DNA of 64,000 nucleotides, from the NCBI GenBank assembly GCA_020632665.1, contig JACKFC010000010.1, forward strand, positions 83,618-147,617, given 5' to 3'. How positions within the stretch are numbered: position 1 is the first letter of the stretch; every line of letters starts with the position of its first letter. The notes beneath the pieces were generated by a model that saw nothing but the letters and a program-made list of their open reading frames with translations, made no database searches and had not been told where the DNA came from. Of the stretch, positions 15,687 through 24,044 are shown in pieces. Position numbers and translations under genes: made by a program. The stretch is from Deltaproteobacteria bacterium. Its GTDB lineage: Bacteria > Myxococcota_A > UBA9042.

Positions 15687-18600
15687 TTACGGGCAGGTAT
15701 TCGCCAGGCCCGGCGTTCCACGCTCGCGCGTGGCGCACTTCAACTTGCCGTTGCTGCCGACCTTGTAGATGAATCCATCCTCGTATTCCGCGACGATCTT
15801 CATGCACTTTTCCGGTGCTTTGCAGTCGTCGTCGGTGGCGCAATCGGGCTTGCCGAGGTCGGTCTTGGTCGCGTCGAAGCCCTCGGCAGAGACGAGGGTG
15901 CCGAAGTAGCAGGTATTGCTCGGCGCCTTCCAGCAGCTCGCCTTGTCGTTCTCGGCCGGGGTCAGGCAGGCGTCGTCGGCCATCATCGAGCCGCCCTTGA
16001 CGAAGGGGCCGTTGAGCGTGATCGAGTCGACCGGCGCGCCGGCCGGGTTGATCAGGCTGATCGGCGTGCCGACGCTGGCCGCGATCGCCAAGCTGCCGCC
16101 GGCTGCGGCGTTGTCTGCCCAGCCGTAGATCGCGGTGATGCCGTTGTTCTGCGTCTCCAGCTTGCGCGCGGCGACCACGACGAAGGCCTTGGCGTTGACC
16201 AGCAGCGCGCCGCCGCCCGCCGGGGCCTGGATCTTGTGGCTGGTCGCGCCGCTGACGATGGTCCAGCCGACCACGTCGACCGCTTCGCCGGTGGGGTTGT
16301 AGAGCTCGAACCATTGGCCGTTCTCGGCCGGCAGCGCGCCGGGGTCGGGCATCACCTCGGAGAAGACGAGCGTGCCCTTGGGCAGCGGGATCGGCTCCTT
16401 CTTGCAGACCGCGTCGCAGCCGTCGCCGGGGAATTTGTTGCCGTCGTCGCATTCTTCGCCGAGCTCGGCCTGGATCTTGCCGTCGCCGCAGCCCGGCTTC
16501 TTCTCGCAGAGCTCCTTCATACACCAGAGGTCCTCACCGCAGGTCGTCTCGTCGGCCTTGCCCTTGCACGGGTTGACGCAGGAGGGGTTGGCCTTGCCGG
16601 GGCTGCCCCAATCGCCGGCGCCGAAGGGCTCCTTGCCGGGGCACCAATTGGCCATCACGTCGTTGCCGGCGGCGGTGAGTTGGTCGGGTGCGACGGCGTT
16701 GCTGCGACCGAGCACGAGCTGGAAGCCGGCCTGCGGATTCCACGCGACCTGGTCGATGACGAGCTGGTTCCACTCCAAGATCAGGTCGTCGGCGAATTGG
16801 CTGGAGAAGCCGATATCGGTCGCCTGCACCGGGCCCTTGTAGGCATAGGCCGCCGCGACGCCGCCGTTCTGGCTGACGTCGATGCTGTAGGCGAGCACGA
16901 GATAGCCCTTCGCCGGCACGATCAGCGGGGTCTTGCTGTCGATCACATGCGACTCGATGCCGCTGTTGCGCAGCTTCCAGCCGTTGACGTCGATCGGCGC
17001 GTCGGAGGCGTTGTAGAGCTCGATCCACTGGCCATTCGGGACGAAGCTCGCCTGCGGCGCGATCATCAGCTCGCTGATCACGATCGAGCCGGGGACGAAG
17101 AATTCCTTCTGGCATTGCGCGTCGCAGCCGTCGCCGGGCTTCTTGTTGCCGTCGTCGCAGCCTTCGCCGGTGTCGAGGCTGAAGTTGCCGCAGGTCTTCA
17201 GATCGCAGGCGTCGCCCTGGCCGTTGCCGTCGGTATCGGCCTGGTCCTTGTTCGGCACCTTGGCGCAGTTGTCGCAGGCGTCGCCGACGCCGTCACCGTC
17301 GGTGTCGGTCTGGTTCGGATCGCTGGCCGTCGGGCAGACGTCGCAGGCGTCGCCGATCTTGTCGCCGTCGCTGTCTTTCTGGTCGGCGTTGGGCTGGAAG
17401 GGGCAGTTGTCGAAGGCGTTGGTGACCTGGTCGCCGTCCTTGTCGCCCGAGGGTGGCGTGCAGCTCGGGTTGACCGAGCCCGGCGTGCCGAGCAGGCCCG
17501 GCGATCCCTCGATCGGCACCGACGAGGCGCACCAATAGGTCGTGTCGTCGTTCTTCGTCGTGCTCAGGTAGTTCGGGTCGAGCGATTTCGCGACGCCCGT
17601 CTCCATCACCTGGTTGAAGGTGAACTGCACGCGGTCGACGAGCTTGTTGGCGACCGGGTCGATGAGCGTGATGCCGTCGCCGGTCAGATCGAAGGTCATC
17701 GCCGGCTTGCCGCCGGTCATGATCGCGTAGTCGCCCTTGATATTGCCGTTCTGCGCCGCGTCGGGGCTGTTGACCACGGTGAGGTAGCCGCCGGCCTTGA
17801 CCGTCAGCAGGCCGGCGAAGCTGATGACGTGCTCGTAGCCCTGACCGCCGACCGATTTGTCGACCAAGATCTTCCAGCCGTTGATGCTGACATCCTGGCC
17901 GCCCGGGTTGTGCAGCTCGATCCACTGCGGCGTCGCCGCGCCGGACCAGACCATGATCTCGCTGATCACGATGGCGCCGGGGCCGGCCGGGATCGCCTTG
18001 CAGTTCTCGCAGCCGTCGTTGCCGAGGCTGTTGCCGTCGTCGCATTGCTCGCCGAGATCGAGTTCTTCGTCGCCGCAGACCGCGGGATCGCAGGCGTCGC
18101 CGAGGCCGTCGCCGTCGGTATCCTTCTGGTCCGGGTTCTGCAGCACGCAGTTGTCACAGACGTCGCCGGCGCCGTCGTTGTCGCTGTCGAGTTGGTCCTT
18201 GTTCGGCATATCCGGGCAGTTGTCGTCGTTGTCGAGTACGCCGTCCTTGTCCTTGTCTGGCGGGTTCGGGCAGGGCGGGTTGACCTTGCCCGGGGTGCCC
18301 TTGTCACCGCTCGCCAGCGCTTCGGTGGCGGGGCACCAATTCGCCAGCGCGTCGTTGCCCTCGGCGGTGGTCTGGGTGGCGTCGAGCGACATCGCGAGGC
18401 CGGCGAGCTTGTTGATCTGCCAGCTGGTATCCCAGCCGACCCGATCCACCTCGACCTTGGTGCCGTCCTTGTACTTGGCGTAGAGGACGGCGGAGTCCTT
18501 GAGGTTGTTGAGGCTGTAGCCCTTCCAGGCGTAGGCGACGTCGGCGCCGCCGTTGACCTTCTTGTCGGTCGAGCTGCCCACCACCAGGACCTCGCCCGGT

Positions 18601-19178
18601 GCGACGACCAGCGGCTTGCAGTGGTTGATCAGGTGCTCGTCGAAGGCGTCGTCCTCGCTCAGCATCATGCCGCGCAGGTCGATGGGCTGGCCCGTCTGGT
18701 TGCGGATCTCGATCCACTCGCCGAGGTCGTCGCTGACCTTCGCCGGGTTGATCATCAACTCGGTGATGACCAGATCGCCGGGCGAGACCTTGGCCGGCTC
18801 CGGCGGTGGATTCGGCAGCTCGCAGCTCTCGATGCAGCCGCCCTTGCCGTCGTCTTGCCAGCCGTCATCACAGCCGCAGACCGCGCTGCCGTCGCTGACG
18901 CTGCATTGGGTCTGGCCGGCGGTCGTGCACGGGTTCGGCGTACAGGGGTCGACCACATCGGCCGCGCTGCCGTCGCTCGCGTCTTGCTGGCCACCGGCGT
19001 CTTTTCCAGCGCCGGTGTCGGTGCCGCCGGTCGTCGTGTCCGACCCCGGGTTGAAGGTGGGGATATCGACGCCGGCGAACGGGTTGCCGGCGTCGCTCTG
19101 GCCGCCGTCGGTGCTGCACCCGGCGAGGAGCCAGAGCGCGGCGAGCAGCGGGGCCAGGGTGCGGGAGGCTTGCTTCAT
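15687..19178 (-). CDS. lamin-tail-domain / thrombospondin-3 lipoprotein
   Basis: 1163 residues. The lipobox is WLLAGC (C about 21), followed by an Asp/Gly/Thr linker. Four lamin-tail-like (LTD) beta-sandwich domains are recognisable by their starts: LVITELMINPAKVSDDLGEW, IVISEIMVWSGAATPQWIEL, IVISELMIAPQASF then WIELYN, and LVFSEVMPDPGALPAENGQW. Between them lie calcium-binding thrombospondin type-3 repeats (DKDGVLDNDDNCPD, DTDGDGLGDACD) and DUF4215-like repeats of the form LGEECDDGN-x5-GCDAxC. The protein is surface-exposed and probably calcium-stabilised; LTD proteins in bacteria are often nuclease- or adhesion-associated, but no catalytic motif is visible. It lies 16 bases after the PBP4 gene and 10 before the kinase gene. 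Confidence 0.9.
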   Translation of the reverse strand: MKQASRTLAPLLAALWLLAGCSTDGGQSDAGNPFAGVDIPTFNPGSDTTTGGTDTGAGKDAGGQQDASDGSAADVVDPCTPNPCTTAGQTQCSVSDGSAVCGCDDGWQDDGKGGCIESCELPNPPPEPAKVSPGDLVITELMINPAKVSDDLGEWIEIRNQTGQPIDLRGMMLSEDDAFDEHLINHCKPLVVAPGEVLVVGSSTDKKVNGGADVAYAWKGYSLNNLKDSAVLYAKYKDGTKVEVDRVGWDTSWQINKLAGLAMSLDATQTTAEGNDALANWCPATEALASGDKGTPGKVNPPCPNPPDKDKDGVLDNDDNCPDMPNKDQLDSDNDGAGDVCDNCVLQNPDQKDTDGDGLGDACDPAVCGDEELDLGEQCDDGNSLGNDGCENCKAIPAGPGAIVISEIMVWSGAATPQWIELHNPGGQDVSINGWKILVDKSVGGQGYEHVISFAGLLTVKAGGYLTVVNSPDAAQNGNIKGDYAIMTGGKPAMTFDLTGDGITLIDPVANKLVDRVQFTFNQVMETGVAKSLDPNYLSTTKNDDTTYWCASSVPIEGSPGLLGTPGSVNPSCTPPSGDKDGDQVTNAFDNCPFQPNADQKDSDGDKIGDACDVCPTASDPNQTDTDGDGVGDACDNCAKVPNKDQADTDGNGQGDACDLKTCGNFSLDTGEGCDDGNKKPGDGCDAQCQKEFFVPGSIVISELMIAPQASFVPNGQWIELYNASDAPIDVNGWKLRNSGIESHVIDSKTPLIVPAKGYLVLAYSIDVSQNGGVAAAYAYKGPVQATDIGFSSQFADDLILEWNQLVIDQVAWNPQAGFQLVLGRSNAVAPDQLTAAGNDVMANWCPGKEPFGAGDWGSPGKANPSCVNPCKGKADETTCGEDLWCMKELCEKKPGCGDGKIQAELGEECDDGNKFPGDGCDAVCKKEPIPLPKGTLVFSEVMPDPGALPAENGQWFELYNPTGEAVDVVGWTIVSGATSHKIQAPAGGGALLVNAKAFVVVAARKLETQNNGITAIYGWADNAAAGGSLAIAASVGTPISLINPAGAPVDSITLNGPFVKGGSMMADDACLTPAENDKASCWKAPSNTCYFGTLVSAEGFDATKTDLGKPDCATDDDCKAPEKCMKIVAEYEDGFIYKVGSNGKLKCATRERGTPGLANTCP

Positions 19179-19194
19179 CGGGGGGAGGTCTCCA

Positions 19195-20751
19195 CTACCG
19201 TCGCCGGGTGCGGCGCGACCGGTGGGTGCGGCGCGGCTTGGGGCGGGGGGCTGGCGGGTCGTCGCTGGCCGAGGGGTCGAGCAGCGCGGTTAGGAAGCGA
19301 TCGTGGACGCGACGCCACCGGCTGGCGTGGCCGGCGACGTTGTTGAAGAAGAGCGCGAAGGCATAGCGGCGCTCGCCGACCGCGTAGCCGGCGAGGGCGG
19401 TGACGTCGTCGAGCGTTCCCGTCTTGGCAAAGACCTTGCCTTTCGTTGCGTTGCCTCGCATCCGGCCGCGCAGTGTACCGTCCACGCCAGCGACGGCAAG
19501 CGTGTCGCGGAAGCGCTCGCCTTCCGGTGCGGACGCCATGCCCCGCAGCAGCGCCGTCACCTGCGCCGCTGGGACCTTGGTCGCGTGGTAGAGGCCCGAG
19601 CCGTTGCCGATCACGACCAGCTCGGGATCGACGCCGACCTTCTGCAGCGTCGCCTCGACCGCCGCCGCCGAGGCTGCCGCCGTCGAGGGCGTGGTCCCGG
19701 CCTTGGCGCCCAGGAGCTTGAAGAAGGTCTCGGCGTAAAGGTTGTTGCTCCACTTGTTGCAGAAGGCCAGGAGCTTGTCGAAAGGCTCGGATTTGTGCTC
19801 GGTGAGCAGCGTCCAGCCCGGATCTGCGGCCGCGTAGCGGGTCTTGCCGGCGACGGTGACGCCGCGCGCCTCGAGCATCGCGCGGAAGGTCTCGCCGGCG
19901 AAGAAGCCTGCGTCGGTGACCCGGCGCCGACCGGCGCCGATGACCTTGCGTTGCACGCCGATGAGCCCTTGCACCAGCACCTCGGTCTGCTTGCCGGCGG
20001 CCCGCGTCGTCACCGCGAGCGTGCTCTTGCGGCCGGGGCCGGTGCGCGCCTGGTCGACGATCCGCACCGCGGCGCTCATCGGCGTGACCTCGATCTGCAC
20101 CGGATCGCCGGGCTTGTCCCCCGGTCGCACGGCGATCGCGATGGTCGAGCCATTGACCTCGAGCGCGTCGATCGGCGCCCGGTAGCTGGCGTCGGAATTC
20201 TTCTCGTCGAAGGCGGCGGGCAGCTTGTCGTCGAAGAGGGTGTGATCGATCAGCAAGCGGTCGACGCGCTCGATCCCGGCGGCCTTCACCGCGTCGGCCA
20301 AGGCGCCGAGCTCCCGCAGGTCGAGCGAGGGGTCGCCGCCGCCGACCAGCGCCAGCGTCTTCGCCCCGCCGGTGCGCTGGCCGTCGACCAAGACCTTGGT
20401 CTGCAGCGTCATCGTCGGCACGAAGGTCCGCACCGCCGCGGCCGTCGTGAAGAGCTTGGCGACCGAGGCCGGCCACGCCGGCTTGGCGCCGTTGACGTCG
20501 AGGATCACCTCACCGCTGTCGAGGTCGACGACGTGGGCGTGGATGACGCGCTTGGTCCCGGGCGCCGCGTCGAGGATGGCGCGCAGCCGCGCAGGGTCGA
20601 CCTTCGCGGTAGCCGGCTTGGCGCCCGCGGCAGGCGCGTCGGCCGCGAAGGCCGTGGCCGCGCCGGCGAAGAGCGACGCGATCGCCATCAGCAGCCCAGC
20701 GAGCTGCACCCCAGTGAAGCGGCGGAAGATGGCGATGCGACGCGTCGGCAT
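19195..20751 (-). CDS. dacB: PBP4-type D-alanyl-D-alanine carboxypeptidase/endopeptidase
   Basis: 518 residues from the ATG at 20751 (GGGGAG upstream). The signal peptide ends near FAA^D at residue 37. The penicillin-binding motifs are present and in order: SVAK (S96, K99), SNN (about 335-337) and KTG (443-445). The large insert between SxxK and SxN (about residues 120-310) is typical of class C PBP4/DacB (peptidase S13), which trims pentapeptides and cuts D-Ala-mDAP crosslinks in the periplasm. GNGSGLYHATKV replaces the more usual DGSGLSR-N motif, a small deviation. The C-terminus ends in an unusually basic Pro/Arg tail. First gene of the apparent operon with the lamin-tail lipoprotein, hybrid kinase and GH18 protein. 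Confidence 0.92.
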   Translation of the reverse strand: MPTRRIAIFRRFTGVQLAGLLMAIASLFAGAATAFAADAPAAGAKPATAKVDPARLRAILDAAPGTKRVIHAHVVDLDSGEVILDVNGAKPAWPASVAKLFTTAAAVRTFVPTMTLQTKVLVDGQRTGGAKTLALVGGGDPSLDLRELGALADAVKAAGIERVDRLLIDHTLFDDKLPAAFDEKNSDASYRAPIDALEVNGSTIAIAVRPGDKPGDPVQIEVTPMSAAVRIVDQARTGPGRKSTLAVTTRAAGKQTEVLVQGLIGVQRKVIGAGRRRVTDAGFFAGETFRAMLEARGVTVAGKTRYAAADPGWTLLTEHKSEPFDKLLAFCNKWSNNLYAETFFKLLGAKAGTTPSTAAASAAAVEATLQKVGVDPELVVIGNGSGLYHATKVPAAQVTALLRGMASAPEGERFRDTLAVAGVDGTLRGRMRGNATKGKVFAKTGTLDDVTALAGYAVGERRYAFALFFNNVAGHASRWRRVHDRFLTALLDPSASDDPPAPRPKPRRTHRSRRTRRR

Positions 20752-20850
20752 GAGGCTCCCCGCGGTGGCGTTTTCGCCACGGCGCGCGGGAGTGTACCGC
20801 ATTCCGCGGCGCTGTCGCATCTGTCGACCGGTGGCGAACGAGCGTGCTGT

Positions 20851-23190
20851 TCAGAAGCCTTCGATCGTCCAGCGTAGCCCCGCTTCGGCCGCCGTTCGTT
20901 CGGCCGCGGTGAGGGCCTGCCGGAGCGCCCCGACGCGCTCGGGCACCACCTCGCCGAGCAAGATCTGCACCTGCACCGCCGTTGCCCCGTCGACCGCCGC
21001 CTGCGCGACCAGGGCCGGCAGCTCGGCCTCCGCGCCCGCGACCGGGATCAGCAACGCCTCGAGGCGGAGCCCCGCCTCGGACGCCGCGCGCGCTCCTTGC
21101 CGCTGCTGTGCGCCGGCTCCCGCAGCGCGCGCGTAGGCGTCTTCGTCTTCGTCGCCGAGCCGGTGCCGCTTGAGTTGCACCCGGCTGGCACCCGCGGCGG
21201 CGAGCTGTTCGGCCACGCCGGCCAGGGCCAGGGCGCGCCCGTTGCTGACGAGCTGCACGTCCGTGGCGCCGGCGCCTCGCGCCCGCCGCAGCAGCCCCGG
21301 CAAGCCGCGGACCAAGGTCGGCTCGCGGCCGGCGAAGACGACGCGTCCGCTGCTCGCCGCCGCGTCGACGCGGGGCTGCAGGCGCGCCGTCGCATCGTCG
21401 TGATGGCCGTGCTCGCCGACGCAGCGGCGGCAGGCGTTGTTGCAGCCGGCGCCGACCAAGATCGTGCGCTCGGCGGGCGGGGTCGGGCGCGCGTCGGTCC
21501 CCGCCGCAGCCGCAGGCGCCGAACGCCAGAGCGCGCGCAGCCCGTCGATCTCGTCGACGAGCGCCGCGATCTCGTGGCGTAGCGCTGCCGACTCTTCGCT
21601 GGCACCGGCCTCGATCGCTTCCCGCCCGAGCGGTGGAAGCGGCGCCGGAAAGCGCCGCCACGCCCAGGCCGCAGCGACCTCGATCGCGTCCAGCGCCGCG
21701 GCGGGTCGGACCCGGCGCAGCAGCTCGGTCGCCAGGACCTCCGCCACGGCGAGGCGGCCGTCGCGCGCCAGCCAGGGCGTCGCCGCGGCGTAGCCGGTCC
21801 AGCGCGCGCCGGCGTCGGCCGGCCGCCCGTCGTCCGCGCTCTCGAGCAGCAGGCCCTCGGCGCGCGCTTTGTGCCAGAGCGGCAGGTGCGGATAGAGCCG
21901 CAGCCGGGTGTCGCCGATGCCGTGGGCCAGCGGCAGGACGTCGTGCGCGCGGCAGAAGCGCGTGGTGGCGTCGAGGTCGTCGAGCGTGGTCCAGGGGTTC
22001 CAGAGGATGAAGCTGCTCGCGCCGTAGGCGGTCAGGCGGAAGGCTTCCGGGTGGGCGCGCTGCAGCTCCCGCAGCGAGGCGATCGCCTCGGCGTATTGCG
22101 CCGTCGTCACGCCCTTGTTGTAGAGGTCGAGCTGCGGCTGGCTGAAGCTCTCGAAGCCGATCAGGTAGAGCGTGAACCAGAAGCCCGAATCGGCAGCGAT
22201 CGCGGCGGCTTCGCGCAGGGCGTCGCCGTAGCGCAAGATCGCGTCGCCGCGGCCCGGGACGAGGAAGCCGATGGGCCGCAGGCCGCGCTCGATGGCGCCT
22301 TGCAGCAGGTGGGGGAGGTAGCGGATCGCGTGTTGGTCGCGGAGGACGATCTCTTCGAGCGGCGCCTCACCCCGCTCCGCCAGCGCGCGCTCGTAGTAGG
22401 CCAGCTGGCCCAAGTGAATGGCGACCGTCTCGCGCCACGGCAGCGCCTTGTAGTCGCCACCCATGAAGCAGAACGAACAGCCCGAAAGGGTCACCCCCTC
22501 GCTCGGCAGCTGAAGGCCGGAGAAGGCCGGATTTTCGGCGATCGGGGCGGAGAAGGGGCAGCCCTTGTTGGTGTCGAGGGTCTTGCGTCGCGGCGGCCGG
22601 CTGCCGTCGCGGGCGCGCGGCTCGCCGATGGTCCGAATGTCGAGGACCGGCGCGAAGGGCCGCAGCGCATCCGGGCTCGCTGGATGGGCCTGGACCCGCA
22701 CCGGGCCCTCGGCGCTGGCCATGCCCGCGAGCTGCCACTGCAGGTTCGGGATCGCGGCGAGGTCGCCGCCTTCTTCGAGCGTCCGGACCAAGGCGTGCAG
22801 CGGCGCGCGGTGGCTGGTGAGGTGGAGCAGGCGGAAGTCGACCCGACGGCCCAGATCGGCGTCGGCCTCGGTGAGCACGACCTTGGCCGGGCTGGCGCCC
22901 CGCGCCGGGGTCTGCGCCGCGTCGATCAGCTCGGGCAACCAGAGGTGCTCGAAGACCCAGAGGCCGAAGCCGCCGTCGCGCAGCGCCGCGACCAGCTCGT
23001 CGATATGCGCGGCACTCCGGTCGGCGTCCTCGCGGTCGAGGAAGACTTCGAAGACGTCGGCGCGGTGGCCGCTTTCGCGGAGCTCGGAGGCGGCGAGGCA
23101 GAAGGGGGTGTCGGCGAAGAAGTCGCCGCCGGCCTGCGACCGCAGATAGACGAACGCGACGGCCAGAGGCCCTTCGCCGGGGACGATCAG
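20851..23190 (-). CDS. protein with two radical SAM domains, apparent CTG start
   Basis: 779 residues if it starts at CTG 23190. No ATG, GTG or TTG occurs in this frame for well over 60 codons, while that CTG overlaps the upstream stop as CTGA and is preceded by GGGGGGAG. Residues about 5-120 look like a cobalamin-binding-type Rossmann domain (VAFVYLRSQ, WVFEHLWLPELID, VVLTEAD). The first radical SAM domain has an unusual cysteine layout, C211 then C238-x2-C241 (SGCSFCFMGGD), followed by IGFLVPGRGD and LYLIGFESFSQPQLDLYNKG. Residues about 575-775 hold a second, canonical site, CNNACRRC (C583/C587/C590), with VVFAGREPTL and VQLVSNGRA. No function can be assigned. The true start could lie further upstream within the VTT gene. 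Confidence 0.82.
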   Translation of the reverse strand: MIVPGEGPLAVAFVYLRSQAGGDFFADTPFCLAASELRESGHRADVFEVFLDREDADRSAAHIDELVAALRDGGFGLWVFEHLWLPELIDAAQTPARGASPAKVVLTEADADLGRRVDFRLLHLTSHRAPLHALVRTLEEGGDLAAIPNLQWQLAGMASAEGPVRVQAHPASPDALRPFAPVLDIRTIGEPRARDGSRPPRRKTLDTNKGCPFSAPIAENPAFSGLQLPSEGVTLSGCSFCFMGGDYKALPWRETVAIHLGQLAYYERALAERGEAPLEEIVLRDQHAIRYLPHLLQGAIERGLRPIGFLVPGRGDAILRYGDALREAAAIAADSGFWFTLYLIGFESFSQPQLDLYNKGVTTAQYAEAIASLRELQRAHPEAFRLTAYGASSFILWNPWTTLDDLDATTRFCRAHDVLPLAHGIGDTRLRLYPHLPLWHKARAEGLLLESADDGRPADAGARWTGYAAATPWLARDGRLAVAEVLATELLRRVRPAAALDAIEVAAAWAWRRFPAPLPPLGREAIEAGASEESAALRHEIAALVDEIDGLRALWRSAPAAAAGTDARPTPPAERTILVGAGCNNACRRCVGEHGHHDDATARLQPRVDAAASSGRVVFAGREPTLVRGLPGLLRRARGAGATDVQLVSNGRALALAGVAEQLAAAGASRVQLKRHRLGDEDEDAYARAAGAGAQQRQGARAASEAGLRLEALLIPVAGAEAELPALVAQAAVDGATAVQVQILLGEVVPERVGALRQALTAAERTAAEAGLRWTIEGF

Positions 23191-23963
23191 TGCGTCGCTC
23201 CCCCCGCCGGCGCGCCGATGCTGGGCTCGGCGCGTGGGGTCTTGGCGTCCAGGTCGATGCAGGCGCAGCGGTCGGTCGCGATCACCTTGCCCTCCGGGCA
23301 GAGCGTGCCCTTGGACTTGTGCGGGCCGGCGCTCTTGATCGCGATGATGCCGCCGACGAGCAGGACCGTGAAGGTCAGGGTCAGCCACTCGAGGTGCTTC
23401 TCGATAAAGCGCTTCATCGGCGGGCCGAAGAAGTAGAGCAGGCCGGCGACGAGGAAGAAGCGCGCGCCGCGGCCGACGATGCTGGCGCCGACCAGCGTGG
23501 TGAAGGGCACCAGGTCGCTGTAGACGCCCGCGGAGATGGTGAAGACCTTGAACGGGATCGGGGTGAACGCGGCGGTGAAGATCGCCAGGAAGGCGTTGTC
23601 TGCGAAGCGATTGCCGACCTCGAGGAAGTGGTGGCATTTGAAGAGCGTCGGGATGAAGAAGCTCTCCGCCGCGGCCCAGAACGAGTGGCCGATGGTCCAG
23701 CCGAGCATCGCTCCGGTGACCGAAGCCAGGGTGCAGAACGCGGCGAAGCGCCACGCCTTCTTCCGCGCGCCGAGGACCAGCGCCATCAGCAGCGGATCGG
23801 GTGGGATCGGGAAGAACGACGAGTCGCCGAAGCTGACCAGCATCATCGCCGCGAGGCCGTAGGGCGTCTCGGCCCAGCCGAGGACCCACTCGTAGAGCCG
23901 GCGGATGGGGTTCTTCGGGCGCGGCGCGTCCTGTGGGACGGGCTCGAGGGTCGACTGGGTCAT
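23187..23963 (-). CDS. VTT-domain (YqaA/DedA-like) membrane protein
   Basis: 258 residues from the ATG at 23963 with GGAG nearby. The core matches the SNARE-associated / VTT family as in YqaA: GLAAMMLVSFGDSSFFPIPP, then LLMALVLGARKKAWRFAAFC, TGAMLGWTIGHSFW, and a re-entrant segment AFTPIPFKVFTISAGV. About five membrane-embedded segments follow to residue 215. The C-terminus is unusual: about 40 residues with CPEGKVIATDRCACID, a short cysteine pair motif outside the family domain. Relatives move or scramble phospholipids or help membrane homeostasis. Its stop overlaps the CTG start of the double radical SAM gene, so the two are probably co-translated. Confidence 0.85.
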   Translation of the reverse strand: MTQSTLEPVPQDAPRPKNPIRRLYEWVLGWAETPYGLAAMMLVSFGDSSFFPIPPDPLLMALVLGARKKAWRFAAFCTLASVTGAMLGWTIGHSFWAAAESFFIPTLFKCHHFLEVGNRFADNAFLAIFTAAFTPIPFKVFTISAGVYSDLVPFTTLVGASIVGRGARFFLVAGLLYFFGPPMKRFIEKHLEWLTLTFTVLLVGGIIAIKSAGPHKSKGTLCPEGKVIATDRCACIDLDAKTPRAEPSIGAPAGGATH

Positions 23964-24044
23964 CGCGGGCTCCGGCGGCCGCCGTCTCGGCGGAAGGGCG
24001 GCGGTTTTGCCTTCACCGCCGGGCCGCGTCAAACCTCCGCGCGG

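Noticed and set aside
15676..15721. Histidine kinase start at 15721
   Set aside because: It is a GTG overlapping the upstream gene by 35 bases without a ribosome site; GTG 15676 has GGAG and follows the upstream stop by 10 bases.
15588..19346. Plus-strand frame of 1252 codons
   Set aside because: Antisense to the lamin-tail lipoprotein; valine/alanine/arginine-rich with no motif. High GC content keeps antisense frames open.
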